DNA of 7,033 nucleotides. It comes from a bacterium TMED144 (lineage in GTDB: Bacteria > Fidelibacterota > Marinisomatia > Marinisomatales > TCS55). This document shows, piece by piece, positions 1-6,900 of the stretch. The notes under the pieces were generated by a model. That model made no database searches. It saw only the letters and a program-made list of their open reading frames with translations, and had not been told where the DNA came from. The translations under genes and the position numbers were made by a program. Where the stretch lies: contig NHGT02000031.1 of assembly GCA_002170005.2 (NCBI GenBank), positions 3,048-10,080 of the forward strand, read 5' to 3'. Position 1 is the first letter of the stretch. Each line of letters opens with the position of its first letter.

Positions 1-113
1 AATCATACAGTAAGAGACCTCCCGGGCTTGCTCCCAAAGGAAAAGTTTGGTCTGAAGAGCATGGTCACTGGCATAACATCGTTCCTCCCAAGAACCCAAA
101 TTTTGAAAGATGA
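1..113 (+). CDS. C-terminal end of an unidentified protein with a His-rich tail (5'-truncated)
   Basis: Reading from position 3, 36 codons run to a TGA at 111-113; the start lies outside the window. The visible tail is rich in Pro, Gly and Lys and carries the segment GKVWSEEHGHWHN, with His at visible residues 20, 22 and 24 (bases 60-74), followed by a Pro/Asn-rich end. I chose this frame because its composition looks like a real protein tail and the HGHWH cluster looks like a conserved motif. The competing frame from base 1 is also open to a TGA at 118-120 but gives an undistinguished peptide. The H-x-H-x-H pattern could bind metal, but that is inference. I have an impression of similar 'P-x-GKVWSxEHGHWH' tails on various small proteins of environmental bacteria, which I cannot verify and which assigns no function. 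It lies 77 nt upstream of rdgB on the same strand. Confidence 0.55.
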   Translation, partial: SYSKRPPGLAPKGKVWSEEHGHWHNIVPPKNPNFER

Positions 114-180
114 TCACTGAAACAAATTTTATTCTTCTTGAGCTTGTAATATAAATTCTTTATTTTTTTTTGCATTTTTC

Positions 181-185
181 GAGGT
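181..185 (+). promoter_or_regulatory. Shine-Dalgarno site of rdgB (GAGGT)
   Basis: GAGGT lies five bases upstream of the ATG at 191, an acceptable spacing. It supports this ATG as the true start, as does the protein beginning directly with the first beta-strand and nucleotide-binding motif of the family. It also shows that this organism uses Shine-Dalgarno signals. The preceding spacer (114-180) is AT-rich with a nine-T run at 163-171. No stable GC-containing hairpin precedes the T run, so I do not call a terminator there. Confidence 0.6.
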
Positions 186-190
186 AAGAT

Positions 191-775
191 ATGCAAATAG
201 TGCTCGCTACGCACAATAAAGGGAAGATGTCAGAGATAAACAATCTTCTTTCCTCATCATATGAGGTTATGACGCTTGATCGTTTTCCTAAAATTAAGGA
301 GATACCTGAAACCGGTAAAACCTTAAAAGAAAATGCCTTCATAAAAGCAAGAACTGTATTCGAAATGACAGGTCTGCCATCTCTTGCAGATGACACCGGT
401 CTTGAAGTAAAGTCATTAGGAGGAGACCCAGGTGTATTTTCCGCAAGATATGCTGGAGAGCAAGCATCTTACCAAGACAATTGCCAAAAACTGTTGAAAA
501 ATATGATGCGCGTACCAAAAGAAGACAGAGAGGCAAAATTTAGGACTGTCATAGCCTACAAGGATGATAATAGAGAGCTTTCTTGCGACGGATCTGTAAA
601 GGGTGAGATAGCACAATCGCCTAAGGGAAGTTTTGGCTTTGGTTATGATTCGGTATTCTATTATCCGCCTCTTGAAAAAACTTTTGCTGAATTAAGCGAA
701 GAAGAAAAGAATAGCATTTCTCATAGAGGCCGTGCATTGCGTAAGTTCTTATTATTATTTAATGATAAGAAGTAA
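191..775 (+). CDS. rdgB: XTP/dITP diphosphatase (RdgB/HAM1 family non-canonical purine NTP pyrophosphatase)
   Basis: This cytoplasmic enzyme hydrolyses deaminated purine nucleotides (dITP, ITP, XTP) to the monophosphate plus pyrophosphate, keeping hypoxanthine and xanthine out of DNA and RNA. The 194-residue product is the normal family length and complete. Family motifs appear in order. The N-terminal phosphate/nucleotide-binding signature is THNKGKMSE (residues 7-15). The acidic catalytic motif is LADDTGLEV (65-73), with D67/D68 matching the metal-binding and catalytic aspartates. LGGDPGVFSARYAG follows at 76-89. The base-recognition region is GSFGFGYDSVFYYP (146-159), and the C-terminal signature TFAELSEEEKNSISHRGRAL spans 164-183. 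One oddity is Ser154 after GYD, where the family usually has Pro (GYDP). The start is supported by GAGGT at 181-185. The next gene, sprA, begins 100 nt downstream and has no evident functional relation. Confidence 0.97.
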   Translation: MQIVLATHNKGKMSEINNLLSSSYEVMTLDRFPKIKEIPETGKTLKENAFIKARTVFEMTGLPSLADDTGLEVKSLGGDPGVFSARYAGEQASYQDNCQKLLKNMMRVPKEDREAKFRTVIAYKDDNRELSCDGSVKGEIAQSPKGSFGFGYDSVFYYPPLEKTFAELSEEEKNSISHRGRALRKFLLLFNDKK

Positions 776-860
776 TTTTACTGAAAGGAATAGATTATAG
801 CTCCAACGTTAACGGATTTTTAAAAACACTCTTGTTTTAACAATTTAACTATAACCGTTT
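776..860 (+). other. rdgB-sprA intergenic spacer, no confident promoter or terminator
   Basis: This AT-rich spacer holds only weak signals. A palindrome CGTTAACG lies at 807-814. An A/U-rich imperfect hairpin can form between 820-827 and 834-840, with a six-base loop and one bulged A. It lacks the GC-rich stem and trailing U run of an intrinsic terminator. TTGTTT (832-837) and TATAAC (850-855) resemble promoter boxes, but they are only 12 bases apart, so they do not form a standard sigma-70 promoter. I also could not fit a convincing Bacteroidota-type TTTG / TAnnTTTG pair. Read-through from rdgB into sprA is therefore possible but unproven. Confidence 0.4.
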
Positions 861-868
861 AGAGGAGG
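861..868 (+). promoter_or_regulatory. strong Shine-Dalgarno site of sprA (AGAGGAGG)
   Basis: AGAGGAGG contains a full AGGAGG (863-868) complementary to the usual 16S rRNA 3' end. Exactly seven bases separate it from codon ATC at 876, the optimal spacing. The first ATG in the same frame is at 918, 49 bases downstream and far out of range. In-frame codons between the upstream stop TAA (852-854) and 918 include no ATG, GTG or TTG; the near-cognate triplets are ATC 876, ATA 894 and ATC 897. This site is the main reason for placing the sprA start at 876. Confidence 0.75.
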
Positions 869-869
869 C

Positions 870-890
870 TGTTCTATCAGAAATAGAACA
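870..890 (+). repeat. perfect 8-bp inverted repeat over the sprA initiation codon
   Basis: TGTTCTAT (870-877) and ATAGAACA (883-890) are exact reverse complements separated by the five-base loop CAGAA. The stem starts one base after the Shine-Dalgarno, and the proposed ATC start (876-878) sits at its loop end. In mRNA this would be a small hairpin that initiating ribosomes must melt, so it could tune translation. In DNA it could equally be an operator for a dimeric repressor. The repeat itself is read directly from the sequence; a regulatory role is inference. The stem has only two G-C pairs and may be of modest stability. Confidence 0.6.
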
Positions 891-956
891 AATATAATCG
901 CATTTTCTTTTTACAGCATGGCACTGATGTTGCAATTGCACTCAATGTCCTTTGCG
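876..956 (+). other. signal peptide of the SprA-like protein (depends on the ATC start)
   Basis: Residues 1-27 form a classical Sec signal peptide if ATC 876 is decoded as Met. The n-region has two arginines (RNR, residues 2-4). The hydrophobic core runs roughly from residue 7 to 21, and S-F-A (25-27) fits signal peptidase I cleavage just before SGF. There is no lipobox Cys, so it is not a lipoprotein. From the first in-frame ATG (918) only 13 residues would precede the same cleavage site, with no positive charge and a short core. That would be an unusually poor signal for an outer-membrane protein. Confidence 0.65.
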
Positions 957-3900
957 TCTGGTTTTATAAAAGTATCTAATAATATTGACAATTATGCCAT
1001 AGATCCTTTCAAGAAAAAGAAATCTCTGTTTGCAATATACTATGATTCTACATCATATGTTTATCGCGGCATATTAAGGTCCCCTATAAAATCAACATTT
1101 ATCACAGAAATTGAAAAAGATTGGTCCTTTATTTACATCAGCGAAATATCTGAAAGTTCAATATTAAAAATTCCTTATATCTCGACAGTTGAAAATTATT
1201 TGAATAAAAGAATGCTTTTCCAAAGACAAAACAATCTATTAAAAATGATCAACGACACATTAATTGTAGATCAAGAGTCATCGAGAATTTTACAAGACAA
1301 TAGAGGGTCTGGAATTGAATTCATAGGTATCGATGCAGGGCGATTAGGCAGGGTTTCTTTAACTGCTAGAGGCAATGTTACTCTAAAAGGCAATCTTGTT
1401 TTTCAGGATACTGAACTTGTTCGATCAAAATTAAATGAGACTCGCAATACACATTTAGAATTTGATCAAACTCAAAGGATAAGTGTTGAAGGAAAAGTTG
1501 GGGACAAGGTCTCAGTAAATGTTGACCATGACTCAGAAAGGGATTTTAATTGGGAGAATAATTTAAGGATAAATTATAAAGGAGAAGAAGATGACATTAT
1601 TCAATCATTGGATGCCGGAAACGTATCGTTATCATTGCCTGGTTCTCAATCTTTAATGGGTTCTGCTAGCCATCAAGGTCTTTTTGGTGTTAAGACTGTT
1701 TCTAAGCTTGGACCTATGGACATTACTGCTATTGCATCAATTGTCAATACAGAAAAAAAATCCCAGGAATACAAAGGAAGAAGTGAATCTCAATCTTTTA
1801 AGATCAAGGATTACAATTTTGTAAGGAATAAATATTTCTTCATTCATGAGTGGTTTCGAAATGGCACCTCCTCTATAGTTGAAGGCCGCCAAGTCTATAT
1901 ACCATCTTTTTACCCCTTAGTGGATGGATTACATAGGATTGGAAATATAGTGGTCAGAAATTTTGAGCTTTATCAACTTGATCAATCAACAAATTCTGAA
2001 ACAAACCCTGGCACTGCTTATGCTAATCTAGATAATCCCCAGGAGAGTTATGATCAAACAGGAAATTTTAAACGCTTGGAGCAAGGTCAAGACTATATCT
2101 TAAGTGAGGATCTTGGCTATATTAGATTAAGGCAAAAGGCAAACGACGAGGTCTTAGGCTGTACTTATGTCCTAGTTGACAGAGAAAGTGGCGATACTCT
2201 TTCTGTTATAGGGCGAACTGTATCAGAAATAAATGATTATTTAGAAATGAAAATGATTAAGCCGCGAAATCTTGTCCCTTCTCATCCAGTTTGGCCGTTG
2301 ATGTTTAAGAATGTTTATTATCTTGGAACAAATAACATAAATAAAGAAGGTTTTGAATTAAGAATTATTAATGACAGGCTATCTGTGCCAAGTCACCTTG
2401 ATTTAAAAGGAGCCCCTTATATAACATATTTTGGATTAGACAGTTTGAATGAAAGCGGTGTTCGAACATTTGATCAAAAAGTTGACCTTACTAATTCAAA
2501 TGTCATCAGCTTGGTTGATGGAGAATTGTTTTTTCCCGCATTTCACCCCTTTGCAGCAGACTCTCTCCCAGATGGAAACCAAACCCAAGGACTGAAAGGT
2601 TCGCTTGGTGAGGGAAAGATGTACTTTAGCAGTCAACAAACCCAAATCAACAATGATAGTCGCTTTACTATCGAAGTGGACTATGCTAATCAAAGTGGAA
2701 CAATAAACCTTGGATTTATGATTGTTGAGGGCAGTGAGCAGGTTTTTAAAGGAGGCATTCCTCTTAAGCGCGGGATAGACTATCAAATTGATTACTTCAG
2801 TGGCACAGTGGTCCTCCTTTCCGATGATGTTGATCCTAATGCTGATATTAAAGTCACTTTTGATAATCACCAGATTGTTACATTTGATAAGAAAACGATT
2901 TTAGGTATTCGTTCACAAATGGATTTTGGAGAGAATTCGTTCATTGGAGGAACTGCTTTATATTATAATCAATCTGTAGTGAACGAAAAGGTTGAGGTTG
3001 GTTACGAACCAATGAGAAATTTTATTTGGGGTTTGAACGGGCGAATGCAGAGAGAAATACCTTTCTTAACAAGAGCCTTAGACAGGTTGCCGACTATTGA
3101 AACAGATAAAGCTTCTCGTATATCATTTGAAGGAGAATTTGCTCAAATTTTACCCAACCCCAACCCCATCAATAACTCTGCAACTGGAGATAGGAATGGT
3201 GTTGCATTTATCGATGATTTTGAGGGCTCAAAAAGAACTACCAGTATTCCAATTTTAAGAAGATTTTGGAAGGAGTCTTCTGCTCCAATTGACCTATATT
3301 CTCGCAAATCCTTTAATCAGAGAAAAAGAGCAAACCTTCGCTGGTTCAATCCATTCATGCAAGTTAGGACCAAGGATATTTGGCCAAATCTATCGACCTC
3401 TATTCAAGCTCAGAATGAAACAACCGACATTATGGTTTTGCAATATGATAAAAAAGACTATCAAATAAATATGTCAAATGATTCCTTGTGGGGTGGTATC
3501 ATAACCCCGTTTTACTCTGGAGATTATGATCAGACACAAACGAAATTTTTCGAAATATGGATAAAAGGTGATGAAGGAACTCTATCAATTGATTTGGGAC
3601 AAATAAGCGAAGACAGAGATGGCAATGGTGTTTTAAACACAGAGGATATACCTGTTGGTGGACTGATTGGGGATGGCATATTGGATGATGAGGAGGATAT
3701 TGGTATAGACGGTTGTAGTGATTCTTTTGAAAATGGATGGGGCGGATGTTTGAGCAAAGAAGGATTGACTTATGCAGAATATAAAGAATTAGGCGAGGTT
3801 GAACTTATCAATACTAGCAATGATGTCGAGGATGACGATCCCAATGGAGACAATTGGGAATATAATGAGGGTAGCTCTGATTATTCCAAGATCAACGGCA

Positions 3901-6900
3901 CTGAGGGCAATGCACTGGATGCTGGTAGGTATCCAGATACAGAAGATCTAGACAGAACAGGATTTTTAGATAGAACCAATGATTACTTTACTCGATCTTT
4001 TTCTTTAGCAGACACTGTCTTTTTAGCTGGGCAAACAAAAAAAGATGGAGCTTTCACTGGATGGAGGTTATATAGAATACCATTGAATGAATTTTTACCA
4101 ATAAGCAATTTGCAAAATAGAGAATGGAATAATATTCATCATCTAAGATTAAGATTAAGCGATATCGCTGATCAAGGAAGTGTACAGATTGCTAAAATAG
4201 AATTGGTTGGGAACGAATGGCAAGAGTTAGGTCTTGCAAGAGGATCCTTTGAAAATTTTACCAAAGAAAGTTCAGATTCAACTTTTGCGATTTCTGTTAT
4301 TAATACTGATGACAATGCTAGTTATCAACCTCCTAAAGGAGTTAAGGGAGAATATGATCAAATCAATCAAATACGATCCAAAGAACAATCTCTAGTATTG
4401 AAATTTAATCAATTACCCCCTAGAACATCTGGAGCTGCCATAAAATCAATGATAGCGCTTAGCGGAGATCGCGCCCAAAGTTATTTATCTTACGATAAGA
4501 TGAAAATGTATGTGCATGGCTCTGGTATAAATATAGGCAATGAGAATTCAGATGTTGAAATGTTCATGCGGTTTGGTTTTGGGGATAATTATTATGAATT
4601 GAGACAACCTGTTTACACTGGATGGGATGAAGGCAAAAATAGAAATTCCATTAACCTTGATTTGAAATGGTTAACAGCTTTGAAATTAAAAGATAGCACA
4701 TCGGTAAGAAAGTTTAGAGAAACGGATATTTTTGCTGATTCTATTAATTTTAAAGAATACAGATTTACTGATGAGCTGGGCATAGAAACAGGAAAAAAAA
4801 TAACTATCAAAGGTAATCCTGCATTGAATAGAATTCAGTTTTTTGTTGTAGGAGTAATTAATATTTCAGATCAACCCATTGATGGAGAGGTGTGGTTAGA
4901 TGAGTTACGATTAAGCGGGGTCAACAAAGAAAGGGGCATATCCATGAGAATGCAAAGCAGGCTCAATATTTCCGATATTGCAAACACCTCTTTTGCTTAC
5001 CGAAGGCAGGATGCGGATTTTCATGTCCTCCAATCCCGCTTAGGCAGTAATAGATCTACAGAAAGTCTCAATCTCAATTCAGGTATAAATTTAGATAAAT
5101 TTCTTCCTTCTGAATGGGGCATAAAATTACCAGTCACTACAAGTTTTGCAAATTCAATCTCACGACCAAAATATTTTCCGGGCCAGGACATCATAGTAAA
5201 TGAAAACAATACTCCAGATTCTATCTTGTCATTATCGACGAATATGAATCTATCAATTACATTTTCTAAACCATCTAAATCTGATAATAATTTATTAAAA
5301 TACACTTTAGATAAAATAAATACACGATTTTCAATAAACAGACAAATGATGTCCAATGAAATTCAGAAGGAGGTTTTGGCTGAGTCTTATCAAGGGCAAA
5401 TGAGCTATGCATTGCCTTTTGGGAGAGATAATTACATTAAACCGTTCAAAAGATTGGCTTTCATACCATATTTAGGGGAAAAAATGAAAGACACTCAGGT
5501 TTATTACTTGCCCTCTGCTTTTAATGCATCGGTTAATTTCAATGAAAGACTTGGACAAAGAACCCCCAGAAGGGGAGATAGATCCCCAGATGATTACAAT
5601 TTTGGATTGAGTCAATCTTATATTTTGGATTATAAATTAACAGATAAGATAAATACAAAATATACTCGTTCTGTGAATAGCAATATGAACGAATATAGAG
5701 GGTACATTGCTAATAATTTATTTAAAGGGGATATTGGCTTTGTATCAGATAGAAATGAAAATTTTAGCTCATCTTTTTCTCCAAAATTAACAGAATGGTT
5801 GAATCCGAATTTTAACTTTTCTTCAAATTACAGATGGAGCAAATCGCAGGATAAAAATATTGAGGGTTCAAATATTGGCAATCAGGTTCGTTTTACAACA
5901 GGGACTAGTTTTAATTTATCAAGAATGATTGAATCATATTATACCCCCAAACAGGTCCCGCCCCAAAGAGCCCCATCTGAACGAACTCGCTCAAGATCTA
6001 GATCGCGAAGGACTCAAACAAATGAACCCAACACTACAAATACCAATAGTCAAGAAAATATCAGTGACAAAGACAAGGATAATTTTATTTTGAGGTATGT
6101 GCATTCAATATCAAAAAGAATAAACCCTATTAATTTTTCTTATACAGAAAATTTAAATAAAACAGGAGTTGGTGTTCTAGGTGATGTTCCTTTTAGCTAT
6201 AGAATTGGTTTAAAAAAATATCATGGATTAGACCACTCTGAGCAGGTTGGAACTAATACAGGTAATTTTGACCATAAGAAGGATTTTTCGATTCGATCAG
6301 GAATTAGCTTGTCTCGCTCCATTTCATTTTCTTTTAATTATGCTCAAAATCTATCAACCAATATCCGTGGATCAGGATTGCAACAAAGATCGATGACAAG
6401 GGACTACTTGTCATATGGAAAATTTTTAGAAAATGGCTTCCCATTTGTAGGATGGTCAATAAGAATGACCGGCCTTGAAAGAAATCGTATTATAGGAAAA
6501 TACATTAAGACTATGAGTATTGATCATGCGCTCAATGGAAAGGAAAATAGAGCTTGGCAGTTTGATAAATTTAATGGCCCCGCACTTTCTTTTTTAGGTA
6601 TTGAAGATTTTATATCTAAGTATGGTGACAATGAAAGAACGTCAAGGGTAAATATGAACTTTTCACCACTAATAGGTGCTACTTTATCATTGAATAAAGG
6701 CGTAACAATGACAATTAGACATAATAGAACAAATTCAAGAGAAACCACCTCTAATGGAGGACAGAAAATCTTCAATGATCAATCTTACCTTATAACAGCT
6801 AATTATTCACATAGAGGTGGATTTGAAATACCTCTACCTTTTTTTGATAATTATAAAATAAATAATCAGGTTAACTTTACTTTTAATTTTGACATGAATA

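Noticed and set aside
121..171. T9 run (163-171) as a terminator of the upstream gene, or AT boxes as a promoter for rdgB
   Set aside because: No stable GC-containing hairpin precedes the T run. TTGAGC (138-143) has no -10 box at proper spacing.
160..616. Minus-strand open frames of 65-78 codons opposite rdgB
   Set aside because: They lie wholly or mostly within the well-supported rdgB gene on the other strand, show no recognisable motif, and have the composition of antisense shadows.
820..840. A/U-rich hairpin as an intrinsic terminator after rdgB
   Set aside because: The stem is almost all A-U with a bulge and is not followed by a U run, so it does not meet the pattern of a rho-independent terminator.
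5995..6004. Palindrome GATCTAGATC as an operator or restriction-linked site
   Set aside because: It falls within coding sequence and results from the repeated Arg-Ser codons; there is no sign of a regulatory context.
2496..6775. Minus-strand open frames of 65-124 codons opposite sprA
   Set aside because: The + strand here codes continuously for a recognisable SprA-like protein. The antisense frames show no motifs or start signals worth noting, and are expected by chance.
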